A stretch of 32,496 nucleotides of DNA from an uncultured bacterium (GTDB lineage Bacteria; Patescibacteriota; Minisyncoccia; Phycocordibacterales; PALSA-1337). Numbering within the stretch: position 1 is the first letter of the stretch; each line of letters starts with the position of its first letter. A model generated the notes under the pieces. The model saw nothing but the letters and a program-made list of their open reading frames with translations. It had not been told where the DNA came from and ran no database searches. The DNA is taken from assembly GCA_903902315.1 (NCBI GenBank), contig CAIUUK010000034.1, positions 1 to 32,496 of the forward strand, written 5' to 3'. The translations under genes were made by a program, and so were the position numbers. This document shows, one piece after another, positions 1-10,086 of this stretch.

Positions 1-226
1 CTGTAAAAGGAGGGTGGTTTTTATTGTTAAATGCCGGAATTGGAGTATGTTCCGCCAAAGTGGCACTTTTGAAATCGTATAGTCATACGGAATTTTGTTT
101 CTAGTGACGATTTTTAGGCGTACAAAACACGTTTTTGCGCACTAATCGTATATTTATACGGATTTAAAATAGGGTGTTTGCGAGAGATGTAGTTACCCTA
201 GACAGTTTTTGCATTAAGTTGGTAAT

Positions 227-260
227 TATGCACTTCAGTCAACTGAAGTGCATAAAAAAA
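227..260 (+). terminator. Perfect 12-bp inverted repeat (TATGCACTTCAG-TCAA-CTGAAGTGCATA) followed by A-run; terminator-like hairpin
   Basis: Inverted repeat 227-254 read directly. A second hairpin, AAAACCGCTCGCC...GGCAAGCGGTTTT, follows at about 257-292. Confidence 0.6.
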
Positions 261-563
261 CCGCTCGCCCAACATAGTTGGCAAGCGGTTTTGGTTGAAG
301 ATAAATTATTTCTGTGTGTATCCAGGAATGTATTCTTCTGGATGAAATACTTGATACCAAGTGAAATTGGGTGACCGAATAATTTCGACGCTGTAATCCT
401 GTTCCTTTATCTGAATTACTCCTTCCAGTTTCTTCCAGTGTTCGATGGTGATTTGATTAAGCCGCCGCGACCCCTGATGGTAGATGATAACGGAGTTTCC
501 TTGAATGTCACCGGCCGCTGTTGAGCGGTTTCTTTACTTTTAATATGCCAAAATCCACCCCTA

Positions 564-592
564 TTGTCAAGCTCGCCTAAAAGAGGTATAAT
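564..592 (+). promoter_or_regulatory. Sigma70-like promoter of rnpB (TTGTCA-N17-TATAAT)
   Basis: TTGTCA 564-569, 17-nt spacer, TATAAT 587-592, located just upstream of the RNase P RNA 5' end. Confidence 0.75.
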
Positions 593-598
593 TGTAGA

Positions 599-1015
599 TA
601 GCCGTACCAAACAACTGCGTTTTGCCGCTCTTTCGGGGGCTGTGCAAAATGAGGAAAGTCCGAACACCGACTTTATGACGCCGCGCAAGCGATCGCTGTC
701 AGAAAGTAGTTAGTAGCAGGTAACGCCTGTCAGGGTAATTCCCAGAGGTGCGAACAGAAACGCCAGAGTCGAAAGATGACGGTATCTGGAAAATCACAAA
801 AGTTACGCAAGTAACCAAGCGATCCTAGATAAGTTCCATGGCAACATGGAGATGCAACGGCAAAATCCTTACTTCGGTGCAAGACCGCGCTTCAGAAAAT
901 CCGTAAGGACAACTGATGAGAGTCGCTCGAGTTCGACAGCGATGTCGTTCCCAGATAAATAGTTGTTCAACTTCGCTTCGGCGAGGCCAACAGAATTCGG
1001 CTTATGGTACGGCCA
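599..1015 (+). ncRNA. rnpB: RNase P RNA, class A-like
   Basis: Contains GAGGAAAGTCCGAACACC (5' conserved region), a ...GAACAGAAACGCCAGAGTCGAAAGATGACGG-type middle, and ...CAGATAAATAGTTG...ACAGAATTCGGCTTATGG (3' conserved region). The ends pair as a P1 stem: GCCGTACC (601-608) with GGTACGGC (1006-1013). Confidence 0.93.
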
Positions 1016-1103
1016 TCAGATATCCTCGTTTCACTTTGTCGTGATGCGGGGATTTTTGATTACTTTGGTGGATATATTTGCTATACTTAACAAACAAAAC
1101 AAA

Positions 1104-2780
1104 ATGGTTAAGAAATGGTTTTCATTTATTGGTAGAGAAATTCGTGGTCTTCACGAAGCTGCTTACTTGCTCGCAACATTTGCTCTACTTTCACAGGCAC
1201 TCGGACTTGTCCGTGATAAACTTCTTGCATATACTTTTGGTGCAGGTCATCAACTTGATGTTTATTATGCCGCTTTTCGTATTCCAGACTTTCTTTTTGC
1301 ATCAGTTGGTTCATTGGTGTCTGCATCTATCCTCCTACCATATTTCATAGATCGTTTCGGTAAAGGTGAACAAACTGGAAAAGATTTTTCAAATGCGATG
1401 TTCACGATTTTCTTTGGTCTCATCGTTGTTGTGAGTGCGGTTGTATATATATTGGCACCATACATCGTCCCACATGTTATACCTGGTTTTGCGAATGATC
1501 CATCACTACCAGATCTTATTACCTCGATGCGTGTGATGCTTCTTTCGCCGTTTCTCCTTGGGCTATCAAATCTTTTTTCAAGTCTTACACAGATGAGACA
1601 TCGTTTTCTCGTATATGCAGTTTCTCCAGCACTTTATAACCTTGGGATTATTGCTGGAACAGTTTTTCTTTACCCGATCCTAGGAATTCCAGGTTTGGCG
1701 ATAGGTGTTGTGGTTGGTGCTTTACTGCATATGGGAATACAGATCCCATTCCTTATGAGCGAAAAGATACTGCCTCGTTTTACTTTCAATATTGACTGGT
1801 CACGAGTTAAAGCAATTATATACTCTTCACTACCTCGTACGTTCACGTTGTCGGCAAATCAGCTCGCTTCTTTTGTACTTGTGTCACTCGCTTCTCTCAT
1901 GGCTACTGGTTCTATTTCAGTTTTTAACTTCGCTTTCAATCTGCAAGCAGTACCACTCACAATCATTGGTGCAAGTTATTCCTCTGCAGTATTTCCAACA
2001 TTATCCCGTCTTTATGTTGAAAAAAACGGCAAAGAATTCTTAGAAAAAATGATAGCTTCAGCTCGCCACATCATCTTTTGGTCTATGCCAATCATGGTGC
2101 TGTTTATAGTTTTGCGTGCGCAGATTGTGCGTACGGTTCTCGGAGCTGGTAAGTTCGATTGGGCTGATACACGCATCACAGCTGCCATGCTCGCTCTGTT
2201 TACTGTTTCGACTATCGGCCAAAGCCTCATCGTTCTATTTGTCCGAGCATTTTATGCAGAAGGAAAGACGAGTAAACCACTGATTATAAATGCGATCTCT
2301 GCTTCCTTTATAGTTGTATCCGGATTTGTGCTTATGGCTCTATTTAAAGACTTTCCGATATTCCAATATTTTATTGAGGATTTACTAAAGGTTGGAGGCC
2401 AGACTGGTACAATTGTTTTGACACTAGCATTGGCTTATTCGTTGGGTGTAATTTTAAATACAATATTTCATTGGGTTATGTTCGAAAAATCATACCCGGG
2501 ATTTACAAAACCAGTTTTAGTGACTTTATATCATAGCTTTGCCGCATCAGTTATTATGGGTTATGTTGCATTCCAAGGTCTCCGTTTGTTCGCATTCTTT
2601 CCTCTTGAAAAAGTTTGGGGTATTTTTATGCAAGGCTTATGTTCTGGAGTCTTAGGTTTGATTGTTGGTGTTGGAATTTTGATACTCCTGAAAAATCAGG
2701 AACTCGCCGAGGTGTGGCGAACTTTGCATCGTAAGATCTGGAAGGCAATCGTTCCTCCTGCCGAAGTGGAGCATTTGTAA
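1104..2780 (+). CDS. murJ: Lipid II flippase MurJ (MviN-like); start placed at ATG 1104 rather than ORF-track start 963, which lies inside rnpB
   Basis: Polytopic membrane protein with MurJ/MviN-like N-terminus (LSQALGLVRDKLLAYTFGAGHQLDVYYAAFRIPDFLF). Confidence 0.9.
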   Translation: MVKKWFSFIGREIRGLHEAAYLLATFALLSQALGLVRDKLLAYTFGAGHQLDVYYAAFRIPDFLFASVGSLVSASILLPYFIDRFGKGEQTGKDFSNAMFTIFFGLIVVVSAVVYILAPYIVPHVIPGFANDPSLPDLITSMRVMLLSPFLLGLSNLFSSLTQMRHRFLVYAVSPALYNLGIIAGTVFLYPILGIPGLAIGVVVGALLHMGIQIPFLMSEKILPRFTFNIDWSRVKAIIYSSLPRTFTLSANQLASFVLVSLASLMATGSISVFNFAFNLQAVPLTIIGASYSSAVFPTLSRLYVEKNGKEFLEKMIASARHIIFWSMPIMVLFIVLRAQIVRTVLGAGKFDWADTRITAAMLALFTVSTIGQSLIVLFVRAFYAEGKTSKPLIINAISASFIVVSGFVLMALFKDFPIFQYFIEDLLKVGGQTGTIVLTLALAYSLGVILNTIFHWVMFEKSYPGFTKPVLVTLYHSFAASVIMGYVAFQGLRLFAFFPLEKVWGIFMQGLCSGVLGLIVGVGILILLKNQELAEVWRTLHRKIWKAIVPPAEVEHL

Positions 2781-2844
2781 AAACCCCTATTTCTGCTATA
2801 TTGAGAGCCTGCGAAAACTTGCCAAAAGCAAGTCAGTTTAAGCC

Positions 2845-4701
2845 ATGAATCCAAAATACATTCGAAATTTCTCTATTATCGCCCATATTGACCACGGTAA
2901 ATCGACCTTGGCTGATCGTCTTTTGGAGGTGACTGGAACAATCGAAAAAAGAAAAATGCAGGAGCAAGTCCTGGATTCTATGGAATTGGAGCGAGAACGC
3001 GGTATCACGATCAAGCTTACGCCCGTGAGGATGCGTTGGCAGGCTGATGGTGCGGAATACATGATGAACCTCATCGACACACCAGGTCATATCGATTTTT
3101 CATATGAAGTCTCACGAGCACTCAAAGCTGTTGAAGGTTCCATCCTCCTCGTTGATGCGACTCAAGGTGTTCAGGCTCAAACTCTCACGACGCTGAACAT
3201 GGCTCGTGAAGGTGGACTGGTCATCGTTCCAGTTGTATCGAAAATCGATTCGCCGCTCGCACGTACAGATGAAGTGGTCAAAGAACTTGCTGAACTTCTC
3301 ATTTGTGATGAATCAGATGTTATAAAAGTTTCTGGAAAAACCGGAGAAGGTGTTGCACATCTTTTAGATGAGATTATCAAAAGAGTTCCGTCACCAGAGG
3401 AAGCAAATCATTGGCAAACTGAGCTTCAAAAAGAAGAAAATAAAAAAACTGGAGGAGCATCTCCGGTAGCTGAACAGTTTCGTTCTCTTATTTTTGATTT
3501 TCAATACTCAAATCACATAGGTGTTATAGTTTATGTTCGAGTTATTTCTGGTTCAGTTAAGCGTCACGACAAGCTCACTTTCAAAGTTGCTGGCAGGGAA
3601 TTCGAGGCGATAGATGTCGGTATATTTACTCCACAAGAAACTCCTGTTGCGTCTCTTTCGGCTGGTGAGATTGGCTATATTGTTACTGGTATCAAGGAAC
3701 CAGGCATCGCTTCTGTTGGTGATACGATTGCTTCAGTTAAAGATACGCTTCCACCACTTCCTGGTTACATGACACCTCGTCCAGTTGTTTGGGCTTCTGT
3801 CTATCCAGAAAGTCAGGATGATCTAGCCATGCTTCGCCAAGCACTTAGCCGTCTACGCCTTTCTGATTCATCTATTACATATGAAGAAGAAGCATCCGGC
3901 ACGCTTGGTAAAGGTTATCGTTGCGGATTCCTGGGTATGCTCCACCTCGAAATCGTGACAGAACGCTTGCGTCGTGAATTTAATTTGAATCTTGTTGTCA
4001 CAATGCCGACTATCACTTATGAAGTAGTACTAAAAAATGGCGAGAAAAAAACCGTCTATTCACCTTCACTTTTCCCTGATGAAAATGACCTTGTTTCTGT
4101 TTCTGAGCCAATTGTTACAATGAAAATAATTCTGCCACCGGCATATTTGAATGGAATCATGAAGTCTCTATATGATCATGAGGCCGAGATAATTGGTACA
4201 GAGAACTTTGGTGATAACAGAACAATGCTCACAATGCTCATGCCGTTGCGTGAACTTATGCGTAATTTCTTTGATGAATTAAAGAGCATTTCATCAGGTT
4301 ATGCATCTATTTCGTATGATATTACGGAGAGCCGTATCGCTGATGTTGTGCGTATGGATGTTATTGTAAATGATGAGCCTGTGCCAGCTTTTGCTCGTGT
4401 CGTTTCGCATCGTCGTGCTGAACAGGAGGCTATAACGACCGTCGATCGTTTGTATGACATCATGCCCCGCGAACTTTTCTCATATAAAATTCAGTCCAAG
4501 GCTTTGGGTCGCATCATTTCATCCCGTACCATTTCAGGTAAAAGGAAAGACGCCGCAGGTACGCTCTCTGGCGGTGATATAACTCGTAAAATGAAGCTTC
4601 GCGAAAAGCAGAAAGAAGGCCGTGCTCGCCTAAAGGAACATGGTGCAGTTATCATTCCTCAAGATGTCTTCGTAAAGATGATGAGGTCAGGAGATAATTA
4701 A
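2845..4701 (+). CDS. lepA: Elongation factor 4 (LepA GTPase)
   Basis: IRNFSIIAHIDHGKSTLADRLLE G1 motif, DTPGHIDFSYEVSRAL, and full-length LepA-type C-terminus. Confidence 0.96.
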   Translation: MNPKYIRNFSIIAHIDHGKSTLADRLLEVTGTIEKRKMQEQVLDSMELERERGITIKLTPVRMRWQADGAEYMMNLIDTPGHIDFSYEVSRALKAVEGSILLVDATQGVQAQTLTTLNMAREGGLVIVPVVSKIDSPLARTDEVVKELAELLICDESDVIKVSGKTGEGVAHLLDEIIKRVPSPEEANHWQTELQKEENKKTGGASPVAEQFRSLIFDFQYSNHIGVIVYVRVISGSVKRHDKLTFKVAGREFEAIDVGIFTPQETPVASLSAGEIGYIVTGIKEPGIASVGDTIASVKDTLPPLPGYMTPRPVVWASVYPESQDDLAMLRQALSRLRLSDSSITYEEEASGTLGKGYRCGFLGMLHLEIVTERLRREFNLNLVVTMPTITYEVVLKNGEKKTVYSPSLFPDENDLVSVSEPIVTMKIILPPAYLNGIMKSLYDHEAEIIGTENFGDNRTMLTMLMPLRELMRNFFDELKSISSGYASISYDITESRIADVVRMDVIVNDEPVPAFARVVSHRRAEQEAITTVDRLYDIMPRELFSYKIQSKALGRIISSRTISGKRKDAAGTLSGGDITRKMKLREKQKEGRARLKEHGAVIIPQDVFVKMMRSGDN

Positions 4702-4812
4702 TTATTGGCGCCAAACTGGGAAATAAAGCAACATCATACTGATGATGACGAGAATTCCGAGAATCATAAAACCGATGCGGAATATTTTTTGTGACTTTTG
4801 ATGAAATAGCAT
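4702..4812 (-). CDS. Small single-TM protein, 36 aa (MLFHQKSQKIFRIGFMILGILVIISMMLLYFPVWRQ); below ORF-track length cutoff
   Basis: Complete ATG-TAA ORF with TM segment, filling the lepA / FtsB-like gap. Confidence 0.45.
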   Translation of the reverse strand: MLFHQKSQKIFRIGFMILGILVIISMMLLYFPVWRQ

Positions 4813-4836
4813 AGTGGCTGTAGTATACTGTGAAGT

Positions 4837-5244
4837 ATGAAATCAGGCAACCGTTTTACTTGGCAGAGATTTTTCTATTCACCAGTTGGTATTGTTATTG
4901 GTTTTATCGTTTTTATTTTTCTCCTTCGTGGCGGGTGGGCTATTCACCAAAAAGCCTTATTGGCACAACAGCGTCTCAATCAAGCACAGACTGAATTAAC
5001 TGACCTCCAGCATCAGCAGTTATCGCTTTCAAACTCAATAAATCAGTTGTCGACTCCAGCCGGCATCGAAGCTGAACTTCGTGAGAAATATCATGCTGTA
5101 AAAGAAGGTGAGTCTGTCGCCGTGATAGTTGATAATTCAAAATTAGGTGATAATGAAGGTGGTTCATCTAGTCAATCAACTAGTTCAACCACAGTTTCTC
5201 AATTGTCATGGTGGGGTAGTGTTATGCAATTTATAGGTTTTTAG
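4837..5244 (+). CDS. Septum formation initiator (FtsB/DivIC)-like protein
   Basis: N-terminal TM, coiled coil, and a C-terminal ELREKYHAVKEGESVAVIV motif typical of the family. Confidence 0.7.
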   Translation: MKSGNRFTWQRFFYSPVGIVIGFIVFIFLLRGGWAIHQKALLAQQRLNQAQTELTDLQHQQLSLSNSINQLSTPAGIEAELREKYHAVKEGESVAVIVDNSKLGDNEGGSSSQSTSSTTVSQLSWWGSVMQFIGF

Positions 5245-5339
5245 GTCGTGTGCTTAAAATAGACTGTTTATAACTCCATTTCGGTATATCTACACATATG
5301 TCATAATAGCAGGGTAATTATCATTAATATAATATTCAC

Positions 5340-5948
5340 ATGCCTCCATTTCCTCCTCAAAATAACGCACCAGTTCCTCCTGCACCAGTCCCATCAAATC
5401 CTAGTCAAAATTCAGGACAAAATTTTTCAGTTGATTTACTTCAGAAAAATCCAAAATTCATAGAAACCATAAAAACTTTTGTTATTTATGGCACAATCAT
5501 GGCCGTAATCAGCTCAGTAGTCGGTATGCTCGTCTCAGTTTTTCATTTCTCAGCGTATTCAGATTACAGTTCTTTTGATTTCGCAGCTTTGATCTTCAGT
5601 ATAATATACGGAGCTATCGGTTCTGCTATAGGTGGAGTGGTCTTTTATTTCCTTTATGAGCCGATCAAAAACTGGGTCAAAGGTAGCGGTTTCTTGTCAA
5701 AATACATCCATGATATGTTTACATTGTTCTGGAAGCCTGCACTTGTTGGGTATATCATCAGTGGTGTTTTTGCACTATTAAGTATATTGAGTATCGGTGC
5801 AACATTAGGAGCGGCGGCTGGACTGGTCGCAGTTGGTTTCGGAGCACTCTTTGTCGGTTGGGCGGTGAGCTTCGTCGTCAACATCGGTGTTTACTATTGG
5901 TATGCAAAGGCTGTTTCTGCAAAGCTTGAACCATTGTATCCTTGGTAA
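5340..5948 (+). CDS. Proline-rich N-terminus plus Yip1-like polytopic membrane protein
   Basis: Cytosolic PPFPPQNNAPVPPAPVP leader followed by ~5 TM segments. Confidence 0.5.
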   Translation: MPPFPPQNNAPVPPAPVPSNPSQNSGQNFSVDLLQKNPKFIETIKTFVIYGTIMAVISSVVGMLVSVFHFSAYSDYSSFDFAALIFSIIYGAIGSAIGGVVFYFLYEPIKNWVKGSGFLSKYIHDMFTLFWKPALVGYIISGVFALLSILSIGATLGAAAGLVAVGFGALFVGWAVSFVVNIGVYYWYAKAVSAKLEPLYPW

Positions 5949-6054
5949 GTTCAAAGAAAGCTTGTTTAATAATGAGTGTAAGATAAATTATGTCAAAAAA
6001 TTATAATATTATAATAGAGGAATTTCTACGGTTGCAATACTAGGTATTATTGCA

Positions 6055-6645
6055 GTGTTAATTGCGGGTGGAATTGGTGCGTTTATTTATTCGCATTTGA
6101 CATCTAGTTCTTCGGCGCCTGTTATAAATGATCAGGCTGTTAATAATCAAGCAGTCACTGATTCTGCTTCAGTCCAACCTACTTCATCTGTCCAAAATAT
6201 CCCTTCAACACCAGTATCTTCAGGGTTAAGTTGCAATAAATATTTTCAAGATGTTCAAAGTGTAGGGCTCGCTCATATATTGGGATTATCTGCTGGAACT
6301 ACGCTTACTGATGTTTCAGATTCAAGTGGTTGTACAGTGACTTGGAATGATCCTGTTAAATATCCTACGTCTATGGGTGAGTATAATTCTGTTGGCACTG
6401 TCACGTTTTCAAATGGTGGAGGATTTTTGACGGCACCAGAAAGTCTCTTTTACTCTGGATACTGTCAGGGTGAAAAATCACTGGGTATAGGAGATCGCTC
6501 TTGTTCAGGGTTTGAGGGATTGGATCATTCCGTGGTGTTTTTAAAGGGTGACCTGTTCGTCATGATAAATCCGATATTGAAAGTAGGTCCGTTCACTACA
6601 ACCCAATTGATTTCATTGGCAAAAGCTATTGAGAGTAAACTTTAG
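6055..6645 (+). CDS. Predicted secreted or anchored protein of unknown function (N-terminus uncertain)
   Basis: Hydrophobic N-terminus then Ser/Thr/Val-rich linker; GTG start at 6055 is within the hydrophobic segment. Confidence 0.5.
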   Translation: MLIAGGIGAFIYSHLTSSSSAPVINDQAVNNQAVTDSASVQPTSSVQNIPSTPVSSGLSCNKYFQDVQSVGLAHILGLSAGTTLTDVSDSSGCTVTWNDPVKYPTSMGEYNSVGTVTFSNGGGFLTAPESLFYSGYCQGEKSLGIGDRSCSGFEGLDHSVVFLKGDLFVMINPILKVGPFTTTQLISLAKAIESKL

Positions 6646-6726
6646 TAATTTTATGGCATACACAAATAATCAATCAGCTAATATACTGGACTCACTCATG
6701 AATTGGTTCGGTTGGAGTTCAAATTA

Positions 6727-8733
6727 ATGAAAAATCGAGGTGTAGCAGCGTTCACGCTCATATTAATTGTAACTGCGATGGCTATCACTGTGGGTGTTAG
6801 TTATTATTTCATCGAAAATACAACCTCATCTTCTGTCACCAATCAACCATTAAATTTGGTAGATGCTCCACTTCCGACATATGCAGATATTTGTACTTAT
6901 CTAAGTACCGATATTTTTGATAACTATATGCCGATTGATTACCCGCGTGACAATATTGTTTTTTCAGAAATATCACTACCTGTTATATTTCCAACACCAG
7001 AACGACAATCGTCAACTTCACTCACAGTATCAAAGTCTTATGGGGTTTGTACGGCTATTTATAATGATCTGAATAAATATAATTATAATAATCCTTACGG
7101 TAGATTTTACAGTGTTGAATTTACCGCTTATGCTGCGAATGGTATTTTCTTTATAAATAATGCGAATATATATTATAGTTTTCTCAAACAACTTCCAAGT
7201 TTTATTAGGTCACATCTTGGATCGCTCGGTTCATTAACAGGCGAGATTGATGCTTTTGTAGGCAATAAATACAAGGATCAAATACAGGCTGGTGCGAAGG
7301 ATCTTCAAGGTGTTGGAGATAAAGCGTGGTGGTTTAAGACTGCAGGGAGTCTTGATGATGATCCAAATTTTATAGATAACGTCACTGGTGACCAGATTAC
7401 ATTGTACTTTGTAAAGGATCATCTCCCGTACATTCTTCATGTTAAAGGAGTCTATAAAAAAACTACTATGGGAAGAGGTGTAACCGAGCTAGAATTAAAT
7501 GAAGCGATAAATATTGCAAAGGCACTAATTCCTAAACTTCCTAAATATAATGAAGGAGAATTTGCATCTTCAACCCCCTCAAAAACCCCACCAACTCTCA
7601 CGGCCACTAGAAGCACCACCAACATCAGTCAAATCAATCTTTCTTGGACTGATAGCTCAAGCGATATAACAGGCTATCAAATCAAAAGGGCCACTGCACC
7701 AAATGATGACACTATAATTGCGAATGTTGGCGTAGCCACAGCATATGTGGATGATTTAAATACGGTAAAATTATTAAATGATCATGAATCATATGCTGTG
7801 CGTGCTGTGTATGCTGATGGTACATATTCAGGTTATTCAAATGTAGTAGAGGTTTCAAACTGCGTTCTAGTTCCTGGAAGTAAATCTGGTAATTTGAATA
7901 AAATCGTGTTTATTGAGACATATGGAATGTATGCAAATATCGACAACTATGCCCAAAAAGTAAATTCAGATATCGATGCGCTTTTGACTGTTGAACCGTA
8001 TAAAACATATAGAAATAATTTTTCTTTTTATATTGATCTAAAGAGTGCTCCAACACCACCCAGTTCCAATGCGGTTGCAGGTGTTGGTAGTTACTATCAA
8101 TTCGCAGTTAATCCTATGATAAATTACTATACTTCTAGCTGTTCAAATGGATCACCAGAAACAGATGCAGTATATTTTGCGCAAAAAGGTTACACTCCAG
8201 TTCAAACTGTCCAATTTGGAAAGACAATATTCTTGCAAGACAATGCTTCACCCGTACCATTTATATATGGATTATCTAGAACATTTGGTTTAAATAATGA
8301 ATCAATCTGGTCGACTACTGGTAATTTTGATCAATCATATAATTATCCTGGTCCACAGAATACAAATTATACTTTGTATGCTAGTCCAGTTAATTGTTCA
8401 CTGAATCCGAGTAACGATTATCGCGGGTTAAATAATCGTATATACGGTTCAATTGTAGATAAAGGTTGCACCTATTTAAATAATGGAGCAAGTCCACATT
8501 CTATGACCTACTATCGACCATCTGAGACGAGTATTATGAATCAGGATTTTGTTAGTATAAAGAATAGTCCAGTTTCTGGCTTGCTCGATAACACTGATTT
8601 GTCAAAGTTCAATGTTATAGATTGTGGCTATATCATTGCAGCTATTTCTGGTCAGAAAGTTAATAAGGTTAATGCCGCAACACACTGGTCTCAATGTTTT
8701 AATCTAGATACTGCTGGTAAATCTGAAATATAG
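6727..8733 (+). CDS. Predicted secreted protein with fibronectin type III-like domain
   Basis: N-terminus MKNRGVAAFTLILIVTAMAITVGVSYYF (TM); FN3-like region PPTLTATRSTTNISQINLSWTDSSSDITGYQIKRA...YSNVVEV. ATG 6727 preferred over track start 6703. Confidence 0.6.
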   Translation: MKNRGVAAFTLILIVTAMAITVGVSYYFIENTTSSSVTNQPLNLVDAPLPTYADICTYLSTDIFDNYMPIDYPRDNIVFSEISLPVIFPTPERQSSTSLTVSKSYGVCTAIYNDLNKYNYNNPYGRFYSVEFTAYAANGIFFINNANIYYSFLKQLPSFIRSHLGSLGSLTGEIDAFVGNKYKDQIQAGAKDLQGVGDKAWWFKTAGSLDDDPNFIDNVTGDQITLYFVKDHLPYILHVKGVYKKTTMGRGVTELELNEAINIAKALIPKLPKYNEGEFASSTPSKTPPTLTATRSTTNISQINLSWTDSSSDITGYQIKRATAPNDDTIIANVGVATAYVDDLNTVKLLNDHESYAVRAVYADGTYSGYSNVVEVSNCVLVPGSKSGNLNKIVFIETYGMYANIDNYAQKVNSDIDALLTVEPYKTYRNNFSFYIDLKSAPTPPSSNAVAGVGSYYQFAVNPMINYYTSSCSNGSPETDAVYFAQKGYTPVQTVQFGKTIFLQDNASPVPFIYGLSRTFGLNNESIWSTTGNFDQSYNYPGPQNTNYTLYASPVNCSLNPSNDYRGLNNRIYGSIVDKGCTYLNNGASPHSMTYYRPSETSIMNQDFVSIKNSPVSGLLDNTDLSKFNVIDCGYIIAAISGQKVNKVNAATHWSQCFNLDTAGKSEI

Positions 8734-8787
8734 AGTTGTGGTATAATTTACGCATAGTTTTATCTATTAATTATTTAATTTATTTAC

Positions 8788-10020
8788 ATGTCTCCACTTC
8801 TTACATATATAGAAAGTCAGCTGAAACTTGGTACGACTAGGGAAGTCATAACCGCTCAACTTCTAGGTCAAGGTTGGACTAGAGCTGACATTGACCGTGG
8901 GTTTATCTCATTGGAGGTGCCATTGACACCAGTCACACCTGTAACACCAACTATTCCTGTAATAACAGCTACACCTCTCGCACCACAACAAGTACAGGTT
9001 AAAAAATCATCAACAAGTTCAGTTATCACGCTCATTGTTCTTATAATTATTCTGCTTCTAATCGGTGGTGGTGTTTATTTTTACTTTACATTTATTGCGC
9101 ACAATACGCCTGCTCAAGTAGCTGACAGCAGTATATTTGATTCAGCTTCGACTACTTCAAATGATATAGGAAATACTACAGTTACTGTTGAATCAACGCC
9201 TATAAATACTTCTGCCACAAATGTTGTTACTCCCTCAGCGTCAGCCACATCTCCAGTCTCAACTCAGAAAACAGCTTCACCAGCTGTAGTAGTAAGTAAA
9301 TCAAATACAGCAGGTACAGCCAGACAATCAAACCCTGTTATAACTCTACGTGGACAATCTAAAGTAGTCATCACTCAAGGTGATACATATAAAGATTCTG
9401 GTGCAACAGCATATGATCAGGTCGATGGTACTATTTCAGATAATATAGTTACAACAGGTTTGCCAATTGACACAACAAAACCTGGTACATATACCATCAC
9501 ATATTCAGTCACTGATTCGGTCGGTTTGTCTGCAACAAAAGTATATAGAATCGTTAGTGTTCTAGCGCCTGCTTATACAAAGTTTGGTTACAAAGCTACT
9601 TTGTTTCCAGGTATAACTTTGACTGTTAGTAAGCCACAACCATATTCTACAACTACTCCGGATTATAATGACGACAGTTCGTATCAACCACGACCTGGTT
9701 ATCAATATATGGTTGCTACTGCAACATTTGATAATCAAACATCTATGGATATGCCTGAACAAGGACAATATATGGATACTAATTATACAGATTTTCACAT
9801 TGTTGATGCAAATGGCAACGGATATCCTGTTTCAGCGACATTTGTTAATAATTCCAGTGCTAATCCAGCAGCTTTAACTGGTTTTCATCTTCTTGCTTAC
9901 ACCCAACAAACTGGAACAGTCATCTTCGAAATTCCTACATCAATGCCAACAACATCTGATTTAAAGGTGGTCTATCAGTGGTCATCTGATCCAACAATTA
10001 AAGCTACTTTCGGTAACTAG
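8788..10020 (+). CDS. Membrane-anchored protein with DUF5011-like Ig domain and C-terminal beta domain
   Basis: Region NPVITLRGQSKVVITQGDTYKDSGATAYDQVDGTISDNIVTTGLPIDTTKPGTYTITYSVTDSVGLSATKVYRIVSV matches the DUF5011/bacterial Ig-like pattern; preceded by TM and S/T-rich linker. Confidence 0.7.
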   Translation: MSPLLTYIESQLKLGTTREVITAQLLGQGWTRADIDRGFISLEVPLTPVTPVTPTIPVITATPLAPQQVQVKKSSTSSVITLIVLIIILLLIGGGVYFYFTFIAHNTPAQVADSSIFDSASTTSNDIGNTTVTVESTPINTSATNVVTPSASATSPVSTQKTASPAVVVSKSNTAGTARQSNPVITLRGQSKVVITQGDTYKDSGATAYDQVDGTISDNIVTTGLPIDTTKPGTYTITYSVTDSVGLSATKVYRIVSVLAPAYTKFGYKATLFPGITLTVSKPQPYSTTTPDYNDDSSYQPRPGYQYMVATATFDNQTSMDMPEQGQYMDTNYTDFHIVDANGNGYPVSATFVNNSSANPAALTGFHLLAYTQQTGTVIFEIPTSMPTTSDLKVVYQWSSDPTIKATFGN

Positions 10021-10024
10021 GGCA

Positions 10025-10054
10025 TAAAAAAGAGGCCACCGAGCCTCTTTTTTA
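10025..10054. terminator. Bidirectional rho-independent terminator (AAAAAAGAGGC-CACCGA-GCCTCTTTTTT)
   Basis: Perfect hairpin flanked by A-run and T-run between convergent genes. Confidence 0.85.
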
Positions 10055-10086
10055 TTGATTCAAATTTTAGACAAAAAAGAATCTAA

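Noticed and set aside
174-688. ORFs 174-374 (+) and 416-688 (-)
   Set aside because: One crosses two terminator hairpins and the other overlaps the rnpB promoter and 5' end; no protein-like features.
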